DNA of 64,000 bases from Chitinophagaceae bacterium (GCA_019638615.1 JAHBTL010000005.1:186001-250000), one strand, 5' to 3'; shown: positions 26,200-36,379, counted from the stretch's first letter. Notes: generated by a model from the letters alone, not told the origin. Made by a program: numbers and translations.

Positions 26200-29100
26200 T
26201 CAGAACCAACTCCTGATCCAGGTTTCGCCTGCCTTACCGGCCAGCTTCCTCCTTCTTCTTGCTACTTCAAGCCTGTGCCTGAACATGGTTACAAATACCA
26301 ACGGCAGGAAGATGAGTGTAAGCGGCGGAATACCAAGCATTGAGATCCATTTGCCGCCATAGTGCCTGCGCATAGGCCGCCTTAGCCGCTCTGCTATAAG
26401 GTACATGGCAGGCACGATCACCAGCGTCATAAAGAACGCGAAGATCAGGCCAAATATAATGGTCCATGCCAGCGGCTTCCAGAACTTGGCGCTGTCGCCG
26501 CCAAAGAATATATGCGGATCAAGGCTGGAGAACAATCCAACGAAATCTATATTAAAGCCAACCGCCAGCGGAATCAAACCGAATATGGCCGCCAATGCAG
26601 TCAGCAATACCGGGATGATACGGGTTTTACCTGCTTCTATGATGGCTTCCCTTGTTTTTAACCCACGCATTCTCAACTCATCGGCAAACTCAATTACCAG
26701 GATACCATTCTTCACCACGATACCCGCAAGCCCTACGATACCCAAACCGGTGAACGCCACCGATACATCTATGCCCGTTAAGCTGAAGCCGAGCAATACA
26801 CCGATGATGCTGAATATGATCTCCATCAAAATAATAACAGGCTTGCTTATTGAGTTAAACTGAAGTACCAGTATGAATAGAATGATCATAAAGGCAACAA
26901 TAAGCGCAAACAGCAAAAACTGCCCTGTTTCAGCCTGTTGCTCGCCTTCGCCGGTTTGCTTAATGGTTACACCATCCGCTTTGCCGGTAAATGCATCGAT
27001 GTAATTTTTGATTTGAGCGTTTACCGCTGTAGGTGTATATCCCTGCGATTCCAGCACATTCGAACGCAGTGTGATCGTACGCTTCTGGTCTTTCCGTTTC
27101 ACGCTTCCCAGCGTATTGGTATAATCTACTTTAACCAATGAGCTGATAGGCACATTTTTAATAGCGCCGCCGCTTGCCATATCCCTGAAGGTAATATTCA
27201 TGTTCAGCAGGTCGCCCAGGCTTTTACGCTGTACTTCGTCGTTGCGCAACTGGATCTTATATTCATCTTCTCCATCTTTTATTTTCGATACTTCGCGGCC
27301 AAACAAAGCGGTTCTTATTTCCATACCGATCTGGGCGGAAGATACTCCTTCAATCAACGCTCTTTCCCGGTTTACCGTTAAGCTGATTTCCGGGTTGGTA
27401 AGGTCTACATCCATTTTTAATTCTTCCACGCCTGGCACCTGTATGGAATCCAGATAATTTTTTAAAGCAACGCCTGTTTTAATCAGCTTATCAAAGTCTT
27501 CACTTGCTATTTCAATATTGATCGGGGGATCCGTTGGCGGGCCACTTGCTTCCTGGTCAACGGAAATTTCTGCCCCGGGTATTCCCTTTATGGCAGCGCG
27601 GATGGAATCAAGCAGGGCTGCGGTAGATACACCATGCCTTTTTTCGAACTCTACGAACGATACCTGCACTCTTCCCAGTTCCGGTCTTGTACTCCTGTCG
27701 CCGCTGTTGGGATCACTGGCCCCCACGGCAACGTTTGAGATCACGCTTTCCACGATGGGGTTCTTTTTACCATTTTCCATACCCAGCACCTTTACCACAC
27801 GTTGCTCAAGATTGTGGGTGATGGAATCGGTATATTCCACATCGGTACCCACGGGCAGTTTCAGGTATACATAAATAAAGTTGGGATCCGACTTTGGAAA
27901 GAATACCACTTTTACCCGCTGACTTCCTACAGACGCGCCGAAGATCATAAAGCTCAGCACCAGCAGCACAAATGTTCCAATCAGCAGGTATACCGGCCGC
28001 CAACCCTTTAACGCCCATTTCAACAGCGATTCATAGTGCCCCATGATCCATGGAAGCGCCCGGTTCTGGAAGCCATGAATAATACCATCTAAAACATAGA
28101 TGTTCAGGAGCACCATTAATACCATGAACAGTATAATATTTCCCAGGAAGGTATAGCCCATCACATCTAATAATATACCAACGGCAATGGCTACCCAGAA
28201 GAATGGCTTCCTGAAAATATCCGATTTCTTTTTCTTGTGCTCCCCTTCGGGATGATTCATGAAGTCCACAGCGAACACCGGGTTCATGATAAACGCCACG
28301 ATGAGTGATGCGGTGAGTGTAAATATGAGCATTACCGGGAGGTAGATCATGAACTTACCGATAATACCCGGCCAAAACAACAGTGGAAAGAAAGGCGCCA
28401 GCGTGGTAAGCGTACCTGCCAGCACCGGTATAAATACTTCACCTGCCGCTACCATGGCACTTTTTTCTGAACTAAGCTTCCCATTGGCCTGCACAAAAAT
28501 GCGGTGTGTATTTTCAATTACCACAATGGCATCATCCACTATAATACCCAATCCAAACAGCAGGGCGAACAACACCATGAAGTTGAGGGTCACACTTGAG
28601 CCGATAATAACACCTGCCAAAGGCAGGAACAGGAAAGCCACGAACATACTCAGCGGAACCGACAGCGCTACGAAGAATGCGTTGGTTACCCCCATAAAGA
28701 ACATGAGGATTACCAGTACCAGTATGAACCCGATAACGATAGAGTTCACCAGTTCATCAAAAGAGTGTTTGGCATTCCTGCTCTGGTCGCCGGTAATGGT
28801 AACCTGCAGGTTTTTAGGTAGTTCGTTGCCCTGCATTTCGCTCATTACCTGCTTCACCTGGTCGGCGGTTTCAATCAGGTTTTCACCGGAGCGTTTTACG
28901 ATGTTGAGCGTAATTACGTTTTTCCCATCCAGGCGCGCATAACTTTCGCGTTCTTTGGTAGTGTCTTTAATAACGGCTATATCTTTTAAATAGATGGAAC
29001 CTCCGTTGGGGCCACGCACCACTACTTTTTCAATATCTGCGGCCGAGCGAAACTGCCCTTTCAGTTGCAGGGTCCTTTTCATATTCCCCACTTCCAGCAG

Positions 29101-29793
29101 GCCGCCTGTAATGTCCATGTTCTCGCGTGCCACCGCGTTGGCAATGTCATCAAAGGTTAAATTGGCGCTGCGCATGCGGTAATTATCCACGTTTATCTGG
29201 AACTCACGCTCCGGTGCGCCCACAATATCCACCCTTGTAATTTGCGGCAGCTCTTCCAGCTTGTCCTGTATATCATCGGCGTATTTTTTAAGCCGTACGT
29301 TATCGTAATCACCGCTGATGTTTACATACATGATGGGTATTTCCGACAGGCTCACTTCCATTACGGTTGGCTCTTCCGTGAGGTCGGTAGGCAGGTCTTT
29401 TTTCGCTTTATCCACCGCGTCTTTTACTTTCTGTACCGCCACATCAATGTTTACATCTGTATTGAACTCTACTATGATAGCCGAAAAATCCTGGATGGAA
29501 GTGCTGGTTGTTTTCTGGATCTTTACGCCCGTGATCGCCTTGATCTGTTTTTCGATGGGTTGTGTAACCAGGTTTTCAATATCCTTGGGTGAATTCCCTA
29601 CATAGATTGTTTGAATGTAAACGGTAGGTATCACAATATCCGGGAACTGCTCTTTAGGCAGGGTAACAAATTGGGTTATCCCTATAACGCTCACAAAAAG
29701 CATGAGCAGGTAAATGGACGTTTTGTTTTTAATGCTCCAGGTCGTTGGCTTAAACTGCTTAAACTTTCCTGTAAGATTTTCTAAAGCACTCAT
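26200..29793 (-). CDS. RND efflux transporter permease (HAE1/AcrB-like)
   Basis: A protein of about 1,197 residues of the AcrB superfamily. The N-terminal membrane helix, a large periplasmic porter/docking domain, and the helix block with the proton-relay pair FGLGIIVDDAIVVIENTHR (the two aspartates of helix 4) are all present; the second half repeats the plan (FTGLGIVGLAGIVVKNGILVIEF). It is longer than AcrB because of an extra hydrophobic segment before the second porter domain (about VAIAVGILLDVMGYTFLGN and IILFMVLMVLLNIYVLDG), as often in Bacteroidota. It exports drugs or metabolites with the proton-motive force. Last gene of a TetR-TolC-MFP-RND operon; ATG 29793 fits the MSALENLT start. 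Confidence 0.95.
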   Translation of the reverse strand: MSALENLTGKFKQFKPTTWSIKNKTSIYLLMLFVSVIGITQFVTLPKEQFPDIVIPTVYIQTIYVGNSPKDIENLVTQPIEKQIKAITGVKIQKTTSTSIQDFSAIIVEFNTDVNIDVAVQKVKDAVDKAKKDLPTDLTEEPTVMEVSLSEIPIMYVNISGDYDNVRLKKYADDIQDKLEELPQITRVDIVGAPEREFQINVDNYRMRSANLTFDDIANAVARENMDITGGLLEVGNMKRTLQLKGQFRSAADIEKVVVRGPNGGSIYLKDIAVIKDTTKERESYARLDGKNVITLNIVKRSGENLIETADQVKQVMSEMQGNELPKNLQVTITGDQSRNAKHSFDELVNSIVIGFILVLVILMFFMGVTNAFFVALSVPLSMFVAFLFLPLAGVIIGSSVTLNFMVLFALLFGLGIIVDDAIVVIENTHRIFVQANGKLSSEKSAMVAAGEVFIPVLAGTLTTLAPFFPLLFWPGIIGKFMIYLPVMLIFTLTASLIVAFIMNPVFAVDFMNHPEGEHKKKKSDIFRKPFFWVAIAVGILLDVMGYTFLGNIILFMVLMVLLNIYVLDGIIHGFQNRALPWIMGHYESLLKWALKGWRPVYLLIGTFVLLVLSFMIFGASVGSQRVKVVFFPKSDPNFIYVYLKLPVGTDVEYTDSITHNLEQRVVKVLGMENGKKNPIVESVISNVAVGASDPNSGDRSTRPELGRVQVSFVEFEKRHGVSTAALLDSIRAAIKGIPGAEISVDQEASGPPTDPPINIEIASEDFDKLIKTGVALKNYLDSIQVPGVEELKMDVDLTNPEISLTVNRERALIEGVSSAQIGMEIRTALFGREVSKIKDGEDEYKIQLRNDEVQRKSLGDLLNMNITFRDMASGGAIKNVPISSLVKVDYTNTLGSVKRKDQKRTITLRSNVLESQGYTPTAVNAQIKNYIDAFTGKADGVTIKQTGEGEQQAETGQFLLFALIVAFMIILFILVLQFNSISKPVIILMEIIFSIIGVLLGFSLTGIDVSVAFTGLGIVGLAGIVVKNGILVIEFADELRMRGLKTREAIIEAGKTRIIPVLLTALAAIFGLIPLAVGFNIDFVGLFSSLDPHIFFGGDSAKFWKPLAWTIIFGLIFAFFMTLVIVPAMYLIAERLRRPMRRHYGGKWISMLGIPPLTLIFLPLVFVTMFRHRLEVARRRRKLAGKAGETWIRSWF

Positions 29794-29847
29794 ATAATAA
29801 TTTAGCGTTAGTCGTAACAAAAAATATTACCGGCAAAAAGGCAACGG

Positions 29848-31005
29848 CTAGTTGGTTGTAAGCAACTGCCCCTCGTATAACGCCTGGAACCCATCGGTAA
29901 TCAACTGCTCACCTGCCTGCAGACCCTGCGTTACTTCTACTTTATCTTCATACAATTGCCCGATTGTAATGGGCTTTTTACGGGCTGTCAGCTTCCCGTC
30001 TTCATTTACTGCTATCATAACAAATTTTCCTTTATCATCGTTCTGCAGCGTATTTACAGGAATCGTCAGCACGTTGCGGGCAGTATAGTCCTGTATCTTA
30101 ACAATCGCAATCTGGTTGGGACGTAAACTTTTGTCCGAAGGCAGTTTCGCTTCCACGTAAAACGAGCGGCTGTTGGGGTCTATCAGCTTACCTGCCACAG
30201 TTATCCTGGTTTGTATTGTCTTATTGGCCTCAGGGAAGTTGATCATCATAGGGCTTCCAACATTGACCCGTTCCATATAGTTTTCCGGCACCTGTGTTAC
30301 CACTTTCAGGTCATTGGTATTTACAATCCTGATCTGCGGACCGCCCTGGAAAAATTCACCTACTTTTACATTTACGGTTTCCGCCACGCCCGACATTTCT
30401 GCGTATACATTTGAAAACGAAGACTGCTCCTGCACGGCAGCGATCTGCTTTTCAATACTGGCTACATTATTTTTAGCGTTCAGTAATTGTACTTCCGTAC
30501 CAATACTCTGGTTCCATAAATTTTGCTGGCGCTGCAATAAGTCTTTGGCGTAAGCCAGTTGGGTATTCAACTGGTCAAGCTGCTTTTGCGTAAGCGCGTC
30601 ATCCAGCTTCAGCAGCAATTGCCCTTTTTTCACATTATCCCCCTGCTTAACATATATGGCTTTTACCAGGCCGCCCTGCCCGCGTGGCGCTACGTATGCC
30701 ACGTTGTTTGCGTCAATTCTTCCCTGCAGGTCAATATAATGGGTAAAGTTGCCCGGCGTTACCGGGGACAATGCCACCAGCTTGGGATTCTCCTTTTTTT
30801 GCGAAGGATCAATTTCCAGTATCTCTTTTTCCAGCATGGCTACCTGATCTGCCAGGCCTTTTTCCTGCGCTTTTAATTTTTCGATCTGCGCTTTTTTTTC
30901 TGCTACCGCTTTTGTTTTAGCATCCGGTGCAACATTACTGCTGCCGCAGGCAGCCAGAACCGTCAATGCAGTAACGGCATAAGCCAGTTTTATTATGTTT
31001 TGCAT
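29848..31005 (-). CDS. RND periplasmic adaptor (membrane fusion protein), lipoprotein
   Basis: A 385-residue adaptor. A lipoprotein signal with lipobox VLAAC (cysteine near residue 20) anchors it in the inner membrane. A coiled coil follows at once (KAVAEKKAQIEKLKAQEKGL, about 32-68), then the barrel-sandwich half-motif (VAYVAPRGQGGLVKAIYVKQ) and a second, longer coiled-coil region (LTQKQLDQLNTQLAYAKDLL onward), then beta-barrel and membrane-proximal domains. It links the RND pump to the TolC-type channel, whose genes flank it at short distance, so the three products form one tripartite pump. Confidence 0.93.
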   Translation of the reverse strand: MQNIIKLAYAVTALTVLAACGSSNVAPDAKTKAVAEKKAQIEKLKAQEKGLADQVAMLEKEILEIDPSQKKENPKLVALSPVTPGNFTHYIDLQGRIDANNVAYVAPRGQGGLVKAIYVKQGDNVKKGQLLLKLDDALTQKQLDQLNTQLAYAKDLLQRQQNLWNQSIGTEVQLLNAKNNVASIEKQIAAVQEQSSFSNVYAEMSGVAETVNVKVGEFFQGGPQIRIVNTNDLKVVTQVPENYMERVNVGSPMMINFPEANKTIQTRITVAGKLIDPNSRSFYVEAKLPSDKSLRPNQIAIVKIQDYTARNVLTIPVNTLQNDDKGKFVMIAVNEDGKLTARKKPITIGQLYEDKVEVTQGLQAGEQLITDGFQALYEGQLLTTN

Positions 31006-31042
31006 ATATCCTGATTTATAAAGTCTCTTAAATAATTTTTGT

Positions 31043-32527
31043 TTATAATTTTCCCGTTGCCTTCATAAAGTCAATGCGGGCTATAATAGCATTGTACAGC
31101 GCGCTGATATAATTTGTCTGCGCGGTTTTCATATCGGTTTGTGCCTGTATGATCTCGGTGTTTGACCCTGTACCTATTTCAAACTTCTTCTTTGTTTGCT
31201 GAAATACGTTTTCTGCCAGTTGCATGTTTTTCTTCTGGTAATCGAGCGTTGAAACAGCCGTACTAAAGTTGTTGCGGGCAGTTTGAATTTCGTTATCGAT
31301 ATTCAATTTTAATGCTTCGCGCTGGTTAACGGATTGCTGTAAGGAAAGATTTGCCTTTGCTATACGTGCATTATTAGCAAATCCTGTAAACAGGGGAATG
31401 TTCAACTGCAAAGTGATGGCAGAGATATCGAACCATTCGCCCTTTTTTAAAAAGTCGAACCGGTTACGCATTGCATTTTTGCTATAATTGCCATTCAGCA
31501 ACAGGGTAGGGATTTTAGCAAGCCTGTACCTTCTTACATCGTACTCTCCCAGTAGAACGCCCATGTCCGCATATTGATAATCCTTCCGTTGCGCATAATC
31601 AAAATCAAGCCCGGCATCCAGCATGCCTGTTCTTATCTGATCATCGTTCAGGTTATCCGTAAGTATCAGGGAGTCTTTTACAGGCATGCCCATCAGCACT
31701 TTTAAGCCCAGGTAGCCATTTGCAACCTGGTTAAGCGCCCCTGTTTTTTCGGTTTGCAGGTTGGCCAGTTGTACATCAAGCTTATCCACGTCCAGCTTTT
31801 CAGCAAAACCATTGTCAAACATCACTTTTGTATCATGCTTCAGTTTGTCTAACAAAGCGATATTCGCGTCAAGAAGTTCGATTTGCGTTTTACTAACCAG
31901 TAACTGGTAGTAAATCTTAGAAACATTGGCTCTTATGTTTTCTTCTGTTACTTCTGCATTTTTTTCCTGGAACCTTATTAAAGTTTCCCGCGCCTGCAGC
32001 CCCACAAATACCTGCCCGTCAAAAATGATCTGGCTTAAGGAAACTCCTGCCCCGGCATTAAATTTGGTACCAAACTGGGCAGCTATAAACCCAAAGTCTC
32101 CGGGCATTTGTATCGGGTTTCCATTACCGTTTTTTACGCCTTCGTTTACCAGTACCTGGTAGGTGGCCGGCGAAATAAAGTTCGGAATTACCTGGGTGGC
32201 AACTGCCGGATTATACGTTGTTGACACAAAGCCATTGATTTGAGGGTAAGCCATGCCGGTGACTTCACGATTGGTTTGTCGTTGTATCTGGATATCTATT
32301 AACGCATTTTTTACCTGCACGTTATTGGCTTTGGCATAATCCAGCGCCTGCTGCAACGTAAAAGCATGCACGCTTGCTGTGTCTTGCGCATACAGCCATG
32401 AGTTGCAAAAAGTGAGCGCCAATATAAGTCCCAGTATTGTATGCGTTTGTTTCAGCCGGGATGTTCCCGGCAGGAATCCACAAATTCTGTCCTTTCTTTC
32501 AGTGATAGCTGTATATGCCCCTTTCAT
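31043..32527 (-). CDS. TolC-family outer-membrane efflux protein
   Basis: A 494-residue outer-membrane factor. A signal peptide (ILGLILALTFCNSWLYAQ) is preceded by an unusually long positive N-terminus. The two structural repeats begin with FTLQQALDYAKANNVQVKNA (about residue 56) and with the region near NVFQQTKKKFEIGTGSNTEI (about 440). It forms the trimeric channel of the pump. The ATG overlaps the TetR stop (ATGA), so translation is coupled with that of the repressor, and the adaptor and RND genes follow within 40-55 bases. Confidence 0.92.
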   Translation of the reverse strand: MKGAYTAITERKDRICGFLPGTSRLKQTHTILGLILALTFCNSWLYAQDTASVHAFTLQQALDYAKANNVQVKNALIDIQIQRQTNREVTGMAYPQINGFVSTTYNPAVATQVIPNFISPATYQVLVNEGVKNGNGNPIQMPGDFGFIAAQFGTKFNAGAGVSLSQIIFDGQVFVGLQARETLIRFQEKNAEVTEENIRANVSKIYYQLLVSKTQIELLDANIALLDKLKHDTKVMFDNGFAEKLDVDKLDVQLANLQTEKTGALNQVANGYLGLKVLMGMPVKDSLILTDNLNDDQIRTGMLDAGLDFDYAQRKDYQYADMGVLLGEYDVRRYRLAKIPTLLLNGNYSKNAMRNRFDFLKKGEWFDISAITLQLNIPLFTGFANNARIAKANLSLQQSVNQREALKLNIDNEIQTARNNFSTAVSTLDYQKKNMQLAENVFQQTKKKFEIGTGSNTEIIQAQTDMKTAQTNYISALYNAIIARIDFMKATGKL

Positions 32528-33144
32528 ATATGGTGATTGTTTGATAGTTGTTGATATTTTTGAATAAGCCTTTGACCTTTTGCTGTAGTAATTCCATACA
32601 GAAAAAGAATCGTTGTTTCTTCCATGATGGTTGCAAGGTTGTGCTTTCCGGGGGGAAATAAATCGGGATTGAACATCATAAATACCGAGGCAAGCCTGAA
32701 CCGGGCAATTATTTCAATATTGATTTCCGGCCTGTATAATTGAAGTGCTATACCATCCTCCAGGTTTTCCTTTATAAGCCTGTATAAAAACTTATTCTGG
32801 TGATCGGTCAGCTTTTTATGTGCCGCAGGGTGGTATTTCTGAAGGTCATAAACAATGATCGGATTCATCACTTTCAGCAATTCCTGTACCATATTCATGG
32901 CAATGAATATTTCGTGAACAGGGTTTTCGCTTTCTTTCTTCGTGGTGGAGCACTCATTTTCATTATCCCTCAACGTCATATCAATCACATTCTCCACCAG
33001 CGCATCTTTATCGGCATAAAACTGGTAAATGGTTTTTTTACTGATGCCCAGTTGAGAAGCGATTTCATCCATACTGATGCTCCGGATACCATACCTTAAA
33101 AAAAGATCATGCGCCTTCAATGCAATTCTTTCCTGTATCTCCAT
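32524..33144 (-). CDS. TetR/AcrR-family repressor of the efflux operon
   Basis: A 206-residue regulator. The N-terminal helix-turn-helix is typical: HDLFLRYGIRSISMDEIASQ, then LGISKKTIYQFYADKDALVE (about residues 10-50). The C-terminal ligand domain is not assignable to a known effector. ATG 33144 is preferred to an upstream TTG at 33165 because an exact -7 box lies at 33163-33170, so that TTG would not be in the mRNA. It is the first gene of the operon and its promoter carries a perfect palindrome with nine-base arms, so autorepression is likely. Confidence 0.92.
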   Translation of the reverse strand: MEIQERIALKAHDLFLRYGIRSISMDEIASQLGISKKTIYQFYADKDALVENVIDMTLRDNENECSTTKKESENPVHEIFIAMNMVQELLKVMNPIIVYDLQKYHPAAHKKLTDHQNKFLYRLIKENLEDGIALQLYRPEINIEIIARFRLASVFMMFNPDLFPPGKHNLATIMEETTILFLYGITTAKGQRLIQKYQQLSNNHHI

Positions 33145-33162
33145 AACTTCAAAAATCGGGGA

Positions 33163-33199
33163 CAAAACTACGGAAACTTTTTATGTAACCAAAGTTTCC
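33163..33199 (-). promoter_or_regulatory. Promoter and TetR operator of the efflux operon
   Basis: GGAAACTTT-N10-AAAGTTTCC (33172-33199) is a perfect inverted repeat. On the minus strand the -7 box TAGTTTTG (33163-33170) follows it directly, and TTG at 33190-33192, inside the right arm, is 19 bases upstream, as expected for a Bacteroidota -33 element. The palindrome therefore fills the space between -33 and -7. Confidence 0.8.
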
Positions 33200-33409
33200 A
33201 TCCCTTTTTTTTACCGTTTATCAAAACACACGCGCAGTATATAATTTTTTGTTTTAATACAAAAAAAAGGTCTTTTTATCCTTTTTGGGTGCTTCCATCC
33301 ATGAACTGCATAAAAAGTATATAGGTTATCGCCCAACCGGCAGTCCATCAAAAATAACATCAACAGCCATCTATATGTTAATTTTGGTGCATAAAGGCAA
33401 ATAACGATT

Positions 33410-34015
33410 ATGAGAAAATGGCTCCGCAATCTTTTTCAGTATTTCCTTCAGGGACTTATTATCCTGGCGCCCATAGTCATCACCATTTGGGCGCTTACTT
33501 CCCTCTTTAATTTTGTTGACCGGATATTACCCGATGCCCTCGAACAGTTTTTCCCTGATATCTCCTCATACTATTTTCCCGGACTGGGATTAGCGGTGGC
33601 TATCATCATCATCTTCCTGGTAGGCTATATTTCAAGCTCGTTTATTGTGAGCAAGCTGGTAGAATTGTTTGACAGCATCCTCCAGAAAACTCCCGGCATC
33701 AAAATCATATATTCCACTGTTAAAGATTTTTTTGAAGCCTTTGCAGGTAACAAGCGAAAGTTTGATAAGGCGGTATTGGTATCGGTACATGCCGCGGATG
33801 TTTGGCAGGTTGGATTTATTACCCGGCAGTCGCTTACAGAGTTCGGGCTGCATGAGCATGTAGCCGTATATGTTCCACAATCGTACGCCTTTGCCGGGCA
33901 TCTGTATTTTGTAAAAAAAGACAGGATAAAAATGATCCCCGATGTTAGTTCGGCAGATGCGATGAAACTCGCAATTTCCGGTGGGGTAACATCGCTGGAT
34001 GAAGATCATGCGTAA
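33410..34015 (+). CDS. DUF502 family membrane protein
   Basis: A 201-residue protein with two membrane helices near the N-terminus (YFLQGLIILAPIVITIWALT and LGLAVAIIIIFLVGYISSSF) and a soluble C-terminal domain containing TPGIKIIYSTVKDFFEAFAG and VAVYVPQSYAFAGHLYFV. This layout and the PG-I-IYSTVK-signature are those of DUF502. The function is unknown. An exact TAATTTTG box (33379-33386) lies 24 bases before the ATG, so the gene has its own promoter, divergent from the efflux operon. Confidence 0.88.
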   Translation: MRKWLRNLFQYFLQGLIILAPIVITIWALTSLFNFVDRILPDALEQFFPDISSYYFPGLGLAVAIIIIFLVGYISSSFIVSKLVELFDSILQKTPGIKIIYSTVKDFFEAFAGNKRKFDKAVLVSVHAADVWQVGFITRQSLTEFGLHEHVAVYVPQSYAFAGHLYFVKKDRIKMIPDVSSADAMKLAISGGVTSLDEDHA

Positions 34016-34263
34016 GCCTGCTTATTCGGGAGTATTTTATGAGCGAATCCTCCGCAACAGTCATTCCATTAGGGGCTCAATCATTGAGCTGTGATATGTT
34101 GCATTTGTATTTTTCAGTTTTTATATACGCCCTGGTTCGGAGAAAAAGCATCAAGGTTCTGTTGCTGAGTCCACAGTAGTACAAAAGCCAAACAGATTTA
34201 TCTTCGGTGAACAGATTTGAATCTTTAGGTGTATTTTTATTTGTCATTCAACTACTGCTGCCT

Positions 34264-35235
34264 ATGTACAAACAAATTTTAATCAGCCTGTGCCTGCTTC
34301 TGCATAACAGCTCCGCTTTTTGCTGGGGCTTTTACGGGCACAAACAAATCAATCACCACGCCGTTTTTCTCCTTCCGCCGGCTATGATGGTTTTTTACAA
34401 GCCCAATATTGATTTTATTACCGAGCACGCTGTTGATCCTGATAAAAGAAGATACGTTGTAAAAGAGGAGGGCGCCAGGCACTATATAGATCTGAACCGC
34501 TATGGCGCTTACCCGTTCAGCGGACTCCCCCGCAACTGGAATGAAGCTGCCGAAAAGTTCGGCGAAGATTCATTAAAGGCGCATGGCATTGTTCCCTGGT
34601 GGATCCATATCATGTTACAGCGCCTTACCAACGCTTTTCGTGAAAAAAACTATCCTGCTATTTTAAAACTGTCGGCGGAAATAGGACATTATGTTGCCGA
34701 TGCGCATGTGCCGCTGCATGCGCACAGCAATTATAACGGGCAGCAAACCAACCAGCACGGCATACATGGTTTGTGGGAAAGCCGCATACCCGAGTTACTG
34801 GCAGCCACTCATTTTGATTACCTCGCAGGCAAAGCCGAATACATTTCAAACCCACAAAAGTTTGTCTGGCAAAGCGTATTGGAAAGCGCCGCGGCGGCTG
34901 ATACTGTATTGGAGCTGGAAAAAACCGTTTCCCTTCAGTTTTCACCCGATCTGAAATATGCTTTTGAAGAAAGAAATGGCTTGCTTGTGCGTCAGTATTC
35001 CAGCGCGTTTACCACGGCCTATAACGAGGCAATGAAGGGCATGGTGGAGCGCAGAATGCGCCAATCTATTTTTGCGGTAGCCTGCCTGTGGTATACCGCC
35101 TGGGTAAATGCAGGACAGCCGGTACTGGAGTCTGCAGGCTCTGTACATTTTTCAGAAGAAGATATTAAAATATTCGGGGAGCTGGATAAAAACTGGAAAG
35201 CGGGGGACATCCAGGACAGAACTTGCGGGAATTAA
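34264..35235 (+). CDS. Zinc-dependent phospholipase C family protein, secreted
   Basis: A 323-residue protein. A signal peptide (ILISLCLLLHNSSAFC) is followed by tryptophan as the probable first mature residue (WGFYGHKQINHHA), which is a zinc ligand in this fold. Other ligand motifs are HYIDLNRY, GHYVADAHVPLHAHSNYNG and HGIHGLWESRI, the arrangement of zinc-dependent phospholipase C and S1/P1 nuclease proteins. It may hydrolyse phospholipids or nucleic acid in the periplasm or outside; the sequence alone does not decide. ATG 34264 gives the signal peptide; an in-frame GTG at 34207 would only lengthen it. The 248-base gap before it holds a small hairpin (GCTCAAT-C-ATTGAGC, 34075-34089). Confidence 0.85.
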   Translation: MYKQILISLCLLLHNSSAFCWGFYGHKQINHHAVFLLPPAMMVFYKPNIDFITEHAVDPDKRRYVVKEEGARHYIDLNRYGAYPFSGLPRNWNEAAEKFGEDSLKAHGIVPWWIHIMLQRLTNAFREKNYPAILKLSAEIGHYVADAHVPLHAHSNYNGQQTNQHGIHGLWESRIPELLAATHFDYLAGKAEYISNPQKFVWQSVLESAAAADTVLELEKTVSLQFSPDLKYAFEERNGLLVRQYSSAFTTAYNEAMKGMVERRMRQSIFAVACLWYTAWVNAGQPVLESAGSVHFSEEDIKIFGELDKNWKAGDIQDRTCGN

Positions 35236-35237
35236 TG

Positions 35238-35245
35238 TATCTTTG
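35238..35245 (+). promoter_or_regulatory. -7 box upstream of serC
   Basis: TATCTTTG matches TAnnTTTG exactly. It begins right after the phospholipase stop codon and 64 bases before the serC ATG. No clear TTG was found at the usual 19-base distance. Confidence 0.45.
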
Positions 35246-35308
35246 CCGCCCTCAACGATCAGTAAAGTCCATAATAACAGGATTTTATAATTTTTTCAAT
35301 GGTCCGAA

Positions 35309-36379
35309 ATGATACACAATTTTAACGCCGGCCCCAGTATTTTGCCTAAACAGGTGTTTGAACAAGCCAGTAAAGCTATCCTGAATTTTAACGATACCGG
35401 CCTTTCCATACTGGAGATAGGGCACCGCACGGCAACGTTGTTCCAGCCTGTGCTTGATGAGGCGATCGCGCTCACCAAAGAGCTAATGCAGTTGGATAAC
35501 GACCACGAAGTGTTATTCCTTCATGGTGGCGCTACCACGCAATTCTTCCAGGTTCCCATGAACCTGCTGAATGAAAATGAAACCGCAGCTTATCTTGATT
35601 GCGGCACATGGGGCAGCAAACCTATCAAAGAAGCAAAATTGTTTGGAAACGTGAACGTGGTAGCTTCTTCAAAAGATAGAAATTATTCATATATACCCAA
35701 AGACTTTGTAATTCCTCCCGATTCAAAATATTTCCATTATACAACCAACAATACCATTGAGGGCACGCAAATGCATTTCGTGCCCGATATCCATGTGCCC
35801 CTGGTAGCCGACATGAGCAGCGATATATTAAGCCATGTAATGGACTTCAACAGGTTTTCTCTTATTTATGCCGGAGCCCAGAAAAACATAGGTGCGGCAG
35901 GAGTAAACCTGGTGGTGGTAAACAAAAATATTCTGGGTAAAGTAAACAGGGCTTTGCCTTCTATGATGGACTACCGCAAGCATATCGAAAACGGGTCCAT
36001 GCTTAATACGCCCCCGGTGTTCGCCGTATACGTGTGTATGCTTACGCTGCGCTGGCTGAAAGAACAGGGCGGTGTGGCGGCTATTGAAAAAATAAACAAC
36101 CGGAAAGCCACTTTATTATACGATACGCTCGACAGCATTCCCGTATTTAAACCTACCGTTGCCAAAGCCGACCGCAGCAAAATGAACGTGGTATTTGTAA
36201 TGGAAAATCCCGAGCTGGAAAAAGAATTTCTCGACCTGTGCAAAAAAGAAGGAATGGTGGGCGTAAAAGGGCACAGGAGCGTAGGCGGTTTCAGGATCTC
36301 ATTATACAACGCCCTGCCTTTGAGCAGCGTGGAGGCGCTGGTAGCGCTCATGAAACATTTTGCATTGAAGCATGCATGA
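35309..36379 (+). CDS. serC: Phosphoserine aminotransferase
   Basis: A 356-residue PLP enzyme that converts 3-phosphohydroxypyruvate and glutamate to phosphoserine. It begins NFNAGPSILP, has FLHGGATTQF (cofactor binding), the lysine that binds PLP in YAGAQKNIG (about residue 193) and the closing KGHRSVGGFRISLYNA. Length and motifs are normal for SerC. The next gene encodes DUF1015; in many Bacteroidota I recall serC, serA and a DUF1015 gene standing together, but no serA is present in this window. Confidence 0.96.
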   Translation: MIHNFNAGPSILPKQVFEQASKAILNFNDTGLSILEIGHRTATLFQPVLDEAIALTKELMQLDNDHEVLFLHGGATTQFFQVPMNLLNENETAAYLDCGTWGSKPIKEAKLFGNVNVVASSKDRNYSYIPKDFVIPPDSKYFHYTTNNTIEGTQMHFVPDIHVPLVADMSSDILSHVMDFNRFSLIYAGAQKNIGAAGVNLVVVNKNILGKVNRALPSMMDYRKHIENGSMLNTPPVFAVYVCMLTLRWLKEQGGVAAIEKINNRKATLLYDTLDSIPVFKPTVAKADRSKMNVVFVMENPELEKEFLDLCKKEGMVGVKGHRSVGGFRISLYNALPLSSVEALVALMKHFALKHA

